From Cyanobacteria bacterium OH_CDB_20 (GTDB lineage Bacteria > Cyanobacteriota > Vampirovibrionia > Gastranaerophilales > Gastranaerophilaceae), in assembly GCA_023415935.1 (NCBI GenBank), contig JAEZIX010000111.1, positions 1 to 20,938 of the forward strand: a stretch of DNA of 20,938 bases, in the 5' to 3' direction. Positions 7,663 through 15,656 of the stretch are shown here, piece after piece. The translations under genes were made by a program, and so were the position numbers. Below the pieces are notes generated by a model. The model ran no database searches and was not told where the DNA came from. It saw nothing but the letters and a program-made list of their open reading frames with translations. Positions within the stretch are counted from its first letter, which is position 1. Each line of letters begins with the position of its first letter.

Positions 7663-8115
7663 CTATTTAGTTAAGTAGCCTAAGACCTCATCAACGTGGC
7701 CTTGGACTTTAACTTTGCGCCATTCTTTTTCTAATTTGCCGTTTTCATCAAGTAGGAAAGTTGAGCGTTCAATTCCCATGTATTTTTTCCCGTACATTGA
7801 TTTTTCTTTCCATACGGAAAAGGCTTCTGCAAGTTTATGTTCTGTGTCTGAAAGTAGAATAAAATTTAAATTTTGTTTTTCTTGAAACCCTCTATGGCTT
7901 TTTATATCGTCAGGACTTACACCTATTACAGTAACAAGAGGAGTAAGACGGTTCATGTTGTCCCTAAAATCGCATGCCTCTTGCGTGCAGCCAGAGGTGT
8001 TATCTTTAGGGTAAAAATATAATATTATTTTTTGTCCTTTAAAGTCACTGATGGAATATTCGTGCTCGGTTCCTTCTTTATCAATACCTTGTAGTTTGAT
8101 TTTTTCGTATGTCAT
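7663..8115 (-). CDS. bcp: thioredoxin-dependent thiol peroxidase, Bcp/PrxQ type
   Basis: A 150-aa peroxiredoxin that reduces hydrogen peroxide and organic peroxides in the cytosol. The thioredoxin-fold core shows YFYPKDNTSGCTQEACDFRD: Cys43 is the peroxidatic cysteine in the (P)xxxTSGC context, and Cys48, five residues on, is the resolving cysteine of the alpha-2 Bcp subtype. KSMYGKKYMGIERSTFLLDENGKL is the usual C-terminal half. The gene is second in a minus-strand operon; its AGGAG ribosome binding site lies in the end of the upstream arsR-type gene, with 2 bases between stop and start. It should therefore be under the same control as the divergent sulfur-transfer gene. Confidence 0.93.
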   Translation of the reverse strand: MTYEKIKLQGIDKEGTEHEYSISDFKGQKIILYFYPKDNTSGCTQEACDFRDNMNRLTPLVTVIGVSPDDIKSHRGFQEKQNLNFILLSDTEHKLAEAFSVWKEKSMYGKKYMGIERSTFLLDENGKLEKEWRKVKVQGHVDEVLGYLTK

Positions 8116-8117
8116 AG

Positions 8118-8402
8118 TTATTTCTCCTCGCCACAGATATTTAGATTTATATTGTTTAATAGTCTTCTTGTCAATTCGCTTTCTAGCTTATACCAGATGA
8201 TATTACCTTCCCTGTAACCTTTGATTATTCCTGCGTTCTTTAAAATATTAATGTGTTGTGAAATCAGAGATTGCGAGACTTCGAGCCTTTCAGTCATTGT
8301 GTTTACATTGCATTTTTCTTTGTGAATAAGCCCGCATACAATCATTAGTCTTAGCGGGTGTGAAAGTGCCTTAAATATATTTGCATATTCTTCTGCTTGC
8401 AT
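8118..8402 (-). CDS. ArsR-family regulator, candidate reactive-sulfur (SqrR/BigR-like) sensor
   Basis: A 94-aa winged-helix repressor. The ATG at 8400-8402 is chosen because GAGGGA (8409-8414) sits 6 bases upstream; a longer in-frame form starting at 8459 would begin inside the operator and lacks a ribosome binding site. The core reads KALSHPLRLMIVCGL (11-25), a helix-turn-helix VNTMTERLEVSQSLISQHINILKNAG, and a wing GNIIWYKL. Cysteines are at 23, 31 and 90. Cys23 in the LSHPLRLxIxC context and Cys90 near the C-terminus occupy positions like the two cysteines of the persulfide sensors BigR and SqrR. With a divergent rhodanese/TusA/CoA-disulfide reductase gene and co-transcribed bcp, sensing of persulfide or peroxide is the best inference; a metal sensor remains possible. 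Confidence 0.85.
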   Translation of the reverse strand: MQAEEYANIFKALSHPLRLMIVCGLIHKEKCNVNTMTERLEVSQSLISQHINILKNAGIIKGYREGNIIWYKLESELTRRLLNNINLNICGEEK

Positions 8403-8419
8403 AATTATTCCCTCATCTG

Positions 8420-8459
8420 TTGACAATATTAGAATATTATAATATCCTAATATTGTCAA
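8420..8459. promoter_or_regulatory. 40-bp near-perfect palindromic operator carrying divergent promoters
   Basis: The arms TTGACAATATTAG (8420-8432) and CTAATATTGTCAA (8447-8459) are perfectly complementary. The centre ATATTATAATAT (8434-8445) is itself palindromic, so only the 8433/8446 pair breaks symmetry. Each outer end is a consensus -35 (TTGACA): on the plus strand it is followed after 17 bases by TATCCT (8443-8448), and on the minus strand after 17 bases by TATTCT (8431-8436). The two promoters interlock inside one operator. It is the natural binding site of the ArsR-type regulator encoded next to it, probably two dimers; that assignment is inference. Confidence 0.8.
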
Positions 8460-8484
8460 GGAAAATTTATTGAGGTACTTAAAT

Positions 8485-10863
8485 ATGAAAACGGTAATTG
8501 TAGGCGGCGGTGCATGTGGTGCAAGTTGCGCAGCAAGATTAAGAAGGATTGATGAAAATGCTGAGATTATTATTTTAGAAAGAACAGATGAAATTTCAAT
8601 CGCAAACTGCGGTCTGCCATATTATTGCTCTGATGTGATTAACGATAGGGATAAAATTCTTGTTTCAAGCCCTCAGAAGTTTAAAAAATGGTTCAATATA
8701 GATGTGAGATTAAATTCTGAAGTTGTAAAGATAAATCGCGAAGAAAAGAGTGTTGAGTTAAAAGACGGAGAGAAAATTTCTTATGACAAACTTGTTTTAA
8801 CGCTTGGCGCAAGCCCTATTGTGCCTCCTTTTGAAGGAATGGACAAGAATAAGGTTTTTGCAGTTAGAACCTTAAATGATGCTGATAGAATCAAAGAATA
8901 CATTAAAAACAATAATGTAATTCACGCTGTTGTTATTGGGGGCGGTTTTATCGGGGTTGAGATGGCTGAAAACCTGGTAGAACTTGGACTTAATACAAAA
9001 CTTATTGAGCTTCAAGACCAAATATTAGCGCCTGTTGATTATGAAGTTGCTGCAATTGCTCAAAATGAGATGAGAGAAAATGGTATAGAGCTTATTTTAT
9101 CTGATGGAGTCAAAGGCTTTAATGACAACAAAATTCTTCTTAATTCAGGAAGAGAAGTTGAGTTTGATATTGTTATTATGGCAATTGGTGTTAAACCTGA
9201 GATTGATGCCGCTAAAAATGCGGGACTTGAAGTCAATCGAGGGTTAAAAGTCAATGAATTTATGCTAACTTCAGATCCTGATATATATGCTGGTGGTGAT
9301 AGTGTTGAAGTGAAAGATTTTGTATCTGAAGCAGAGACTTTGATTCCTCTTGCAGGTCCTGCAAACAGGCAGGGAAGAATTATAGCGGATAATATTGCTA
9401 ACCTAAAATCTACATACAAAAACTCTCAAGGAACGTCAGTTTTAAAGGTTTTTAACCTTACTGTTGCAAGTGTTGGTAATAATGAAAAGCAACTTAAAAG
9501 TAGAAATGTAGATTATCTGAAAACTTTTATCTATGGTCGTTCTCACGCAGGGTATTACCCTGAATCTGAGCAAATCTTGTTTAAACTCTTATTTACAAAA
9601 GAAGGAAAAATACTTGGCGCTCAAGGTGTTGGAGAAGATGGAGTTGAAAAAAGAATTGATGTTATAGCGACTATAATGAGGCAAGGTGGAACCGTTCAAG
9701 ATATGCTTGATTCAGAGCTTTGTTACGCTCCTCCATATTCATCAGCAAAAGATCCTGTAAATATTTTGGGGATGAATGCTGATAATATACTCAAAGGACT
9801 TGTAAAACCTGCATTTTTTGAAGATTTAGCAGGCTCTTATTTAATAGATGTAAGACCTAAAGAGATTTTTAGTTTTAGAACAATAGATAGAGCTTTTAAT
9901 ATACCTATATCAAACTTGAGAGAAAGAATTGATGATATTCCAAGAAATATCAAGGTTGTTCTCTTCTGTGATACAGGATATACAAGCTATGTAGCTTCAA
10001 GAATACTTATCCAAAACGGTTTTGATAATGTTTATTCTTTAACAGGCGGGATAAAGTTCCAAAACGAGCTTATAAAAGATAAAAACGCAGTTGTCAAAGA
10101 AAAAGTACAAACTTGCGCGATGAAATCTATATCAAATGATAATGTGGTTAAGGTTGATGCAACTGGGCTTCAGTGTCCTGGACCAATTATGAAAGTTTCA
10201 AATGCTTTGTCAGAATTATCAAAAGATGAAATTGTTGAAATAACTTCAACTGATAGAGGTTTTAAGTCTGATATTGAGGCTTGGTGCGAAACAACAGGCA
10301 ATAAACTTTTGAGCTTGATTACAGAAAATAAGCTAATAAAAGCGATAATTAAAAAAGGTGTTGCTGAAAACACTTCTATCATGAACGATTCAAGAAGTAA
10401 TGGGCAGACTATTGTTGTTTTTTCAAATGATTTAGATAAAGCGCTTGCTGCTTTTATTATTGCAAATGGCGCAAAAGCTAGCGGAAAAGATGTAACGCTA
10501 TTTTTTACCTTCTGGGGTTTAAATGTTTTAAGAAAATCAAACGTTGATGTTAAAAAAGGTTTGATTGATAAAATGTTCGGACTAATGATGCCAAAAGGCG
10601 CTGATAAACTTACCTTATCCAAGATGAATATGGGTGGAATGGGCTCTATGATGATGAAATGGGTTATGAAAAACAAGAATATTTCAACGCTCAATGAACT
10701 CATCAAGCAGGCTCAAGATTCAGGTGTAAAATTTATCGCCTGCACAATGTCGATGGATGTTATGGGAATCAAGCAAGAAGAACTCATTGACGGTGTGGAG
10801 CTTGGCGGTGTTGCTAAATATATAGCAGAAAGTAATAGCTCAAACTCAAACCTATTTATATAG
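8485..10863 (+). CDS. four-domain sulfur-transfer flavoprotein: CoA-disulfide reductase, rhodanese, TusA, DsrE-like
   Basis: A 792-aa fusion. Residues 1 to about 440 are a CoA-disulfide/NAD(P)H-dependent persulfide reductase: FAD motif GGGACGASCA (7-16), active-site Cys42 in ANCGLPYY, NAD(P)H motif GGGFIGVEMA (152-161), and YAGGDS (268-273). Residues about 448-530 are a rhodanese domain with Cys495 in FCDTGYTS. Residues about 554-625 are TusA-like, with the GLQCPGP motif (Cys564). Residues about 640-792 are DsrE-like, with Cys753 in ACTMSMDVMG and a Met-rich segment at 714-728. The chain of cysteines suggests persulfide sulfur is relayed or reduced within one polypeptide. ATG at 8485 with TGAGG at 8471-8475 is preferred over TTG at 8470. 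It is transcribed from the palindromic promoter and followed by a strong terminator. Similar multidomain fusions occur in anaerobes; the substrate is unproven. Confidence 0.88.
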   Translation: MKTVIVGGGACGASCAARLRRIDENAEIIILERTDEISIANCGLPYYCSDVINDRDKILVSSPQKFKKWFNIDVRLNSEVVKINREEKSVELKDGEKISYDKLVLTLGASPIVPPFEGMDKNKVFAVRTLNDADRIKEYIKNNNVIHAVVIGGGFIGVEMAENLVELGLNTKLIELQDQILAPVDYEVAAIAQNEMRENGIELILSDGVKGFNDNKILLNSGREVEFDIVIMAIGVKPEIDAAKNAGLEVNRGLKVNEFMLTSDPDIYAGGDSVEVKDFVSEAETLIPLAGPANRQGRIIADNIANLKSTYKNSQGTSVLKVFNLTVASVGNNEKQLKSRNVDYLKTFIYGRSHAGYYPESEQILFKLLFTKEGKILGAQGVGEDGVEKRIDVIATIMRQGGTVQDMLDSELCYAPPYSSAKDPVNILGMNADNILKGLVKPAFFEDLAGSYLIDVRPKEIFSFRTIDRAFNIPISNLRERIDDIPRNIKVVLFCDTGYTSYVASRILIQNGFDNVYSLTGGIKFQNELIKDKNAVVKEKVQTCAMKSISNDNVVKVDATGLQCPGPIMKVSNALSELSKDEIVEITSTDRGFKSDIEAWCETTGNKLLSLITENKLIKAIIKKGVAENTSIMNDSRSNGQTIVVFSNDLDKALAAFIIANGAKASGKDVTLFFTFWGLNVLRKSNVDVKKGLIDKMFGLMMPKGADKLTLSKMNMGGMGSMMMKWVMKNKNISTLNELIKQAQDSGVKFIACTMSMDVMGIKQEELIDGVELGGVAKYIAESNSSNSNLFI

Positions 10864-10864
10864 T

Positions 10865-10891
10865 AAAAGGGGCGATTTAAGCCCCTTTTTT
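10865..10891 (+). terminator. intrinsic terminator of the sulfur-transfer gene
   Basis: The stem AAAAGGGGC (10865-10873) pairs with GCCCCTTTT (10881-10889) around a 7-base loop, with Ts continuing to 10891. It begins right after the stop at 10863 and reaches the last codon of the convergent helicase gene, so it may also act weakly in reverse. Confidence 0.9.
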
Positions 10892-13800
10892 AAATTATAT
10901 CAAGCCTGCAAAAGTCTTTGTAGGAACAGTATTCACAAGTTTTTTCATCATCGCTGTTTGGCCCAAAATCAAGGTTTTTAATTTTGTTATAAGTTTCAAT
11001 GATTTTTGATTCGATAAGTACATTATCTTCTTCAGTAAGAACTCTTTCGCATCCTTCAGTAGGCGCGTCAGGAAATAAAAATCCTGTTTTAGTAACCTTA
11101 TTTCCTGTTGTTTTTTCAAAAATGTATTTATAGAGGCGAAGCTGGTTGAGGTAGTCTTCGTGAAGACCCCCGTCTTTTATATCTTTGTCTTTACTTTTGC
11201 CTGTTTTGTAATCGTACAGGCCAAAAGTTCCATCATCATTTTTCTCAATTCTATCAATTGCGCCTTTTATTGTTACATCGCCGATTTTACATTCTTCAAC
11301 CCTGTATTCAGCCATATATAGGTTTTTAACAGGGGTTGCAGTCAGAATAACGTAGAATTTATCAAGGTTTGTCCTTGCTCTTTCAAGAAAATCTTCTCTT
11401 GTCTTTTTGTCTGATAGTTCTCTTTTTGCAAAATCTTTTTCAAACCAGTTGATAAATTCTTCTTTTGATGAGTATGCCCCAGTTTCAATTGCTTGTTTTA
11501 AAAGTCTTTCGCAGGCATAGTGGACTGAAATCCCATAGCTTAAAGAGTTTTTGTTGGTATCTTTTGAAATGAGCTCTAGAAGATAAGCATATAAAAATTG
11601 CCTTGGGCATTTTAGGTATGTATTTATTGAAGTTGCGCTAAGTGTGAGGTTTTCAATTTTTGTTTTTAAATATTCTTTAAATTCATTCAAGTAATCAAAG
11701 TCTTTCTTGCTTGAAAGTTTTATTAAGTCTGATATAAATGTTTCATCTGTGTTTTCGATTACATTTGTTTCTAAAAGTCCGCTATCAATAAAGGAAGCTA
11801 AAAGCTGGGTGATTTTTTTGTCTTTACCGCTTATTTTTTCAGGGCAAGACAGTGTCAAAGAGTGCTTTGCTCTTGTTATTCCTACAAAAAGGAGCTTTAT
11901 TCTCTCTGCTCTTTTTAAATCTTTCTTTTCATCTTCAGTTAAGATTTTTGCAAGAGGAATAGGTGGGTTTCCCGGTGATTTGTTGTCTGATTCCCACTTT
12001 CTAGTTTCAAGTGTAGGCATATAAACGTGTTCAAACTCTCTTCCTTTAGATGAGTGGTATGTTATTAACTGGACGGCATTTAACGGCACTGGACTTTTGT
12101 CTGTTAAGATATCAATGTCGCTTTCAAAGGCTGTATTTAAATAATCTGCAAAGGTTTCAAGGTTTGCAGTTTTATCTGATATTTCAAGGTTTTTAGCTTC
12201 ATCAATCAGCTTTTTAAGCCCCAAAATGTTTTCAGTTTTATTTATTTCTGATTTTACGAAGTAGCTTAGAATACCTGTTTTATTTGCGATTTCAAGTACA
12301 ATATTCTTTAAACTTTCGTTATTTTTATAATCTTTTAGGTATTCATATGTTTTTAAAAGGCTTTCGATTTTATCTTTTTCAACCCAGATAGAAGGGTCCA
12401 TCTGTTTTATGTCATCGATAAAAAACTCGTTTCGATGAAGTTTTTTCTGGTGTAAAAGTTTCTCGTAATCTCTATGATTAACATTGAAAGGCTCTGTAAG
12501 GAGAATCTCAAACACCTTATCAGAGTGTAAATTTGGGTTAACAAGCATTTTTATGTAGAAAAATAGCAAAATAGAAGATTTGATTGAAAAAATGCTTTTT
12601 CCATCTTTTAGTTCAAACGGGATATTTCTTGTCTTAAGCATTTCTGCAAATACCCCTAGTTCATTATTTGTCTTTGCCAAGATGGCAATTTCTGATAATT
12701 TTTTCTTGCCTTGATTGTCTTTTGGGCAATTGTCAGAATTTATAAGGTTTTCAATGTCTTCTACAATTGAAATATATTCCCTATCAAGGTCAGGGTATTT
12801 GTTGAAAACAACGTTTTTTTCTTTTTTCAAAATATCTTCATTTACCGCATTGAGCTTCTTTTTGATGTTGAATTTTGAAAAATTATAATTGACTTCAAGT
12901 CTTGTAGCATCTTGTTTTATAACTTCATAACTTAAATCCAAAATCGACTGGGTTGAACGCATATTTTCTTCTAGACAAATAACTCTTGTCTCGGGAAACT
13001 CTTCTAAAAACTTTTCTATGTTATCGATTTGGGCTCCTTGAAAACCATATATAATCTGGTCGTCATCCCCGACAACAAAGATATTTTTCTTCTCAGATGC
13101 TTTTACAAGGTTAAAAACAATAACATTTTGAGATTTGTTTGTGTCTTGATATTCGTCAACAAGGAAGTAGTCGTAGCTGTTTGCTATTTTTTCTAAGAAG
13201 CTTGAGTTTTCTTTGAATTTTTTTAATACGAAATTTATCATATCGTTAAAGTCGATAAAACCGGCTTCAAGCATCATTTTAGAGTACATTTCATAAAAAT
13301 CCCAAAGTTCTTTTGCTTTGCCGATTTTTTTCTCGGTTGATTCAATTTCGCTTTGCCAGCTTTTTGCAACTTTTTTATTGTTTTTAAGAGCTTCCTCTAT
13401 TTTTTCCTGATTCTTTTCGATATTCGGAAACCAATCAGGGTGGGTTTTTATATTATTAAAGTATTCTTCTTTTGTTAAAAGATTTTTCTTAATTTCTTCA
13501 ATCAGTTTTATTATTTGAGGAATGTAATGATAGGAATCATACATTTCTGTGCGGAAGTATTTTGGCTTAAGTTCATCAATACATTTTTTTATAAAAGCTC
13601 TTTTATTAGTCTCATCAATTATTTTGGTATCGCTTTGGAAGTCAAATTCATCTTGAAAGTTATTCAAGAGTTCGTTGCAAAAGCCATGATAGGTATAAAC
13701 ATTTACATTTGATGCGATTTCGCCTATTTTCTCAACCAGTCTTTTATGCATTTCAGATGCAGCTGCTTCAGAAAAAGTAAGGCAAAGGATTTTTTCAGGC

Positions 13801-13958
13801 TCGATTTTATGATTAATAATCATATTCTTAACACGCTCAATAAGGGTATAGGTTTTACCTGTTCCAGGGCCAGCCAGAACCATAATTTCACCGTTTATTG
13901 CATCGATACACTCTTGTTGTTTTGCATTAGGTCCGAACTCTTTTTTTACTGTTTCCAT
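10890..13958 (-). CDS. UvrD/Rep-family helicase fused to a RecB-type PD-(D/E)XK nuclease with Fe-S cluster
   Basis: A 1022-aa SF1A helicase-nuclease probably acting in DNA double-strand break processing or repair. Helicase motifs in order: Q-motif region near 11-16, Walker A GPGTGKT at 30-36, VDEYQD at 267-272, GDDDQIIYGFQGA at 297-309, ENMRS at 331-335, and, later, TYHSSKGREFEHVY and LLFVGITRAKHSLTL. From about 773 there is a PDDEXK_1-type nuclease: GAIDRIE (Asp902), YDYKTGK (Asp916, Lys918) and QLRLY (Gln939, Tyr943). Cys784 together with Cys1008, Cys1011 and Cys1017 fits the AddB/RecB-like iron-sulfur clasp. AddA is longer and pairs with AddB; no addB is nearby, so this looks like a stand-alone fused enzyme. 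The ATG is preceded by AAGGGGTG (13968-13975). Confidence 0.88.
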   Translation of the reverse strand: METVKKEFGPNAKQQECIDAINGEIMVLAGPGTGKTYTLIERVKNMIINHKIEPEKILCLTFSEAAASEMHKRLVEKIGEIASNVNVYTYHGFCNELLNNFQDEFDFQSDTKIIDETNKRAFIKKCIDELKPKYFRTEMYDSYHYIPQIIKLIEEIKKNLLTKEEYFNNIKTHPDWFPNIEKNQEKIEEALKNNKKVAKSWQSEIESTEKKIGKAKELWDFYEMYSKMMLEAGFIDFNDMINFVLKKFKENSSFLEKIANSYDYFLVDEYQDTNKSQNVIVFNLVKASEKKNIFVVGDDDQIIYGFQGAQIDNIEKFLEEFPETRVICLEENMRSTQSILDLSYEVIKQDATRLEVNYNFSKFNIKKKLNAVNEDILKKEKNVVFNKYPDLDREYISIVEDIENLINSDNCPKDNQGKKKLSEIAILAKTNNELGVFAEMLKTRNIPFELKDGKSIFSIKSSILLFFYIKMLVNPNLHSDKVFEILLTEPFNVNHRDYEKLLHQKKLHRNEFFIDDIKQMDPSIWVEKDKIESLLKTYEYLKDYKNNESLKNIVLEIANKTGILSYFVKSEINKTENILGLKKLIDEAKNLEISDKTANLETFADYLNTAFESDIDILTDKSPVPLNAVQLITYHSSKGREFEHVYMPTLETRKWESDNKSPGNPPIPLAKILTEDEKKDLKRAERIKLLFVGITRAKHSLTLSCPEKISGKDKKITQLLASFIDSGLLETNVIENTDETFISDLIKLSSKKDFDYLNEFKEYLKTKIENLTLSATSINTYLKCPRQFLYAYLLELISKDTNKNSLSYGISVHYACERLLKQAIETGAYSSKEEFINWFEKDFAKRELSDKKTREDFLERARTNLDKFYVILTATPVKNLYMAEYRVEECKIGDVTIKGAIDRIEKNDDGTFGLYDYKTGKSKDKDIKDGGLHEDYLNQLRLYKYIFEKTTGNKVTKTGFLFPDAPTEGCERVLTEEDNVLIESKIIETYNKIKNLDFGPNSDDEKTCEYCSYKDFCRLDII

Positions 13959-14082
13959 GCTTTTTTACACCCCTTGCTTATTGCTTTAAATTTACCATAT
14001 ATCGACTGTTTTAGCCAGTGAAGCAAAATTTTTTATTCTCGGTTTTTAAACTAATAATATACAAAGAGAGTGATTGAGTAGA

Positions 14083-15639
14083 ATGTTTATTCCGCCTTTT
14101 AAAGGAAATACAGAATATGAGGTTTTATATTTTAGTGATGTTCACGCCAAGACACACAATATAAGACATTTTAAAACAGCAGTTGATGAGTTTGACAGCC
14201 AGAATAAAGACAAAAATACCTTAAAACTTGCAGGTGGTGATATTAATATGGATACTGCAATAAAGCCAAATACTCTCATATTAAAACTAATGGATTTGAT
14301 TGGATTAGACGCCTCAAGCGTTGGAAATCATGACCTTGAAGGCGGGAATTACTGGCTTGAAGCAATAGAAAAAGCTAAACCTAAATTTAAGTTTTTAGCT
14401 GCAAATTTAAACTTTACAAGAGCAAATAAATTGCAAAGCAAAATAGCAAAATCTACAATAATAGAAAGAAAAGGTCAAAGAGCAGGTATTATAGGAGTTT
14501 CGCCTCTTGACTATGGTAATTTAACATTTATTGCTCCTTTTAATGATTTTGTAAAAGTAATGAACCTTCAAAAAACTCTTCACGAAGTAAGAAAAGAAGT
14601 TGAAAAGCTCGAGAAACAAGGAATTAATAAAATATTTTTACTTGCGCATACAGGTAAAACATCGAGTGATGATACAGAGCTATATGAGCAGCTTGCTAAA
14701 ATTGGCGGAGTTGATGTCATAATTGGCGGCCATGACCACAGAGAATATGATAACTGGTATTTGTCAGAACTAGGTGAACCTGTTAAGGTAGTTTCTGTCG
14801 GCAAGGCTCAGGATAAAGATATTATTGGGGAAGAGCTTGATTCATTTGGCATCTTAAAAGCAGTCTTTGATGAAAATGGCGTTTTGGTTCCATCAGAATC
14901 TCAAAATGAAGTCAAACTTACACAAAATTATCCTGTTTCGCAAGATGTTTTGGACTTGGAAGAAGAATATCTGCAAACATCTAAAATCATTGGCCATTCT
15001 GAGATAGATTTATCTTGTAAGAATAGAATGACTGAAGAAAATCCAGTCGGGAGTTTGGCGGCTGACGCTATGCTCTGGCTTGTAAATAAAAAAACAAAAG
15101 GTGAAAAAGCACAAATTGCATTTGTTAATTCGGGGACAATTAGAAGCTCTATTTCGAAAGGGAATATTACAAATGGTGATATTAGGCAGGCATTGCCTTT
15201 TACATCGTCAACGTTGATAAAAACGAAACTTACAAAAGAGCAAATTATAAAAACTTTAAATTGGGGTGCTGAATCAACAACTTTACCTAAAATTGCGCCG
15301 GGAATAATGCAGGTTGGGGGGCTTAGATACACCATCGGGGATGACAATAAAGTTAAAGATGTATATCTTGTAAATGAAGATGGTACTTTAGGTGAAAAAC
15401 TTGATAATCAACCTGATAATAAAGAATACACAGTTGCCTATGATATCTTCCTTATGACAGGCGTTGCAGGCTTATCAGAACTTAAGAAAGACCCAGAAAA
15501 AGATCAGGTTGAATACTTCCCTTATAGCAGGCAAGATACTCTTATTGAATATTTGAGTAATAATTTTTCAAATAAACCTGTTAATGTGAAACTTGGTAGG
15601 ATTGAAATCGAAAAGCAAAAAGCCCCAATAGTTGTATAA
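14083..15639 (+). CDS. UshA/5'-nucleotidase-family metallophosphatase without signal peptide
   Basis: A 518-aa two-domain enzyme. The N-terminal calcineurin-like domain has the binuclear-metal motifs DVH (19-21), GGD (51-53), GNHD (81-84), AHT (188-190) and GGHDH (215-219). The C-terminal 5'-nucleotidase domain, from about 310, includes NPVGSLAADAMLWL and FVNSGTIRSSI. Family members hydrolyse nucleotides, cyclic nucleotides or UDP-sugars and are usually exported. Here the protein begins MFIPPFKGNTEYEV with no hydrophobic signal, so it is probably cytoplasmic or exported by an unknown route. The FKG element recalls the N-terminus of two other proteins in this window. The start is uncertain: ATG at 14083 is favoured, and an in-frame TTG at 14074 would add three residues. 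The exact substrate is unknown. Confidence 0.82.
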   Translation: MFIPPFKGNTEYEVLYFSDVHAKTHNIRHFKTAVDEFDSQNKDKNTLKLAGGDINMDTAIKPNTLILKLMDLIGLDASSVGNHDLEGGNYWLEAIEKAKPKFKFLAANLNFTRANKLQSKIAKSTIIERKGQRAGIIGVSPLDYGNLTFIAPFNDFVKVMNLQKTLHEVRKEVEKLEKQGINKIFLLAHTGKTSSDDTELYEQLAKIGGVDVIIGGHDHREYDNWYLSELGEPVKVVSVGKAQDKDIIGEELDSFGILKAVFDENGVLVPSESQNEVKLTQNYPVSQDVLDLEEEYLQTSKIIGHSEIDLSCKNRMTEENPVGSLAADAMLWLVNKKTKGEKAQIAFVNSGTIRSSISKGNITNGDIRQALPFTSSTLIKTKLTKEQIIKTLNWGAESTTLPKIAPGIMQVGGLRYTIGDDNKVKDVYLVNEDGTLGEKLDNQPDNKEYTVAYDIFLMTGVAGLSELKKDPEKDQVEYFPYSRQDTLIEYLSNNFSNKPVNVKLGRIEIEKQKAPIVV

Positions 15640-15656
15640 CCGAATATTATATTTGT

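Noticed and set aside
7655..7683. Hairpin TTAGG...CCTAA at the convergent ends of the nitroreductase and bcp genes as a terminator.
   Set aside because: The stem is short and interrupted and has no T-run on either side.
8438..8443. Perfect TATAAT in the centre of the palindrome as a -10 paired with TTGACA at 8420.
   Set aside because: The spacing would be only 12 bases; the 17-base spacing to TATCCT is more plausible.
8403..8459. Longer N-terminal form of the ArsR-type regulator (19 extra residues).
   Set aside because: It would start inside the operator/promoter and has no ribosome binding site, whereas ATG at 8402 has GAGGGA at ideal spacing.
13959..14073. Divergent promoters between the helicase and metallophosphatase genes (TTGCTT with GATATA on minus; TAATAT at 14055-14060 on plus).
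   Set aside because: A promoter must exist here, but no hexamer pair with good match and spacing stands out, so I did not annotate specific sites.
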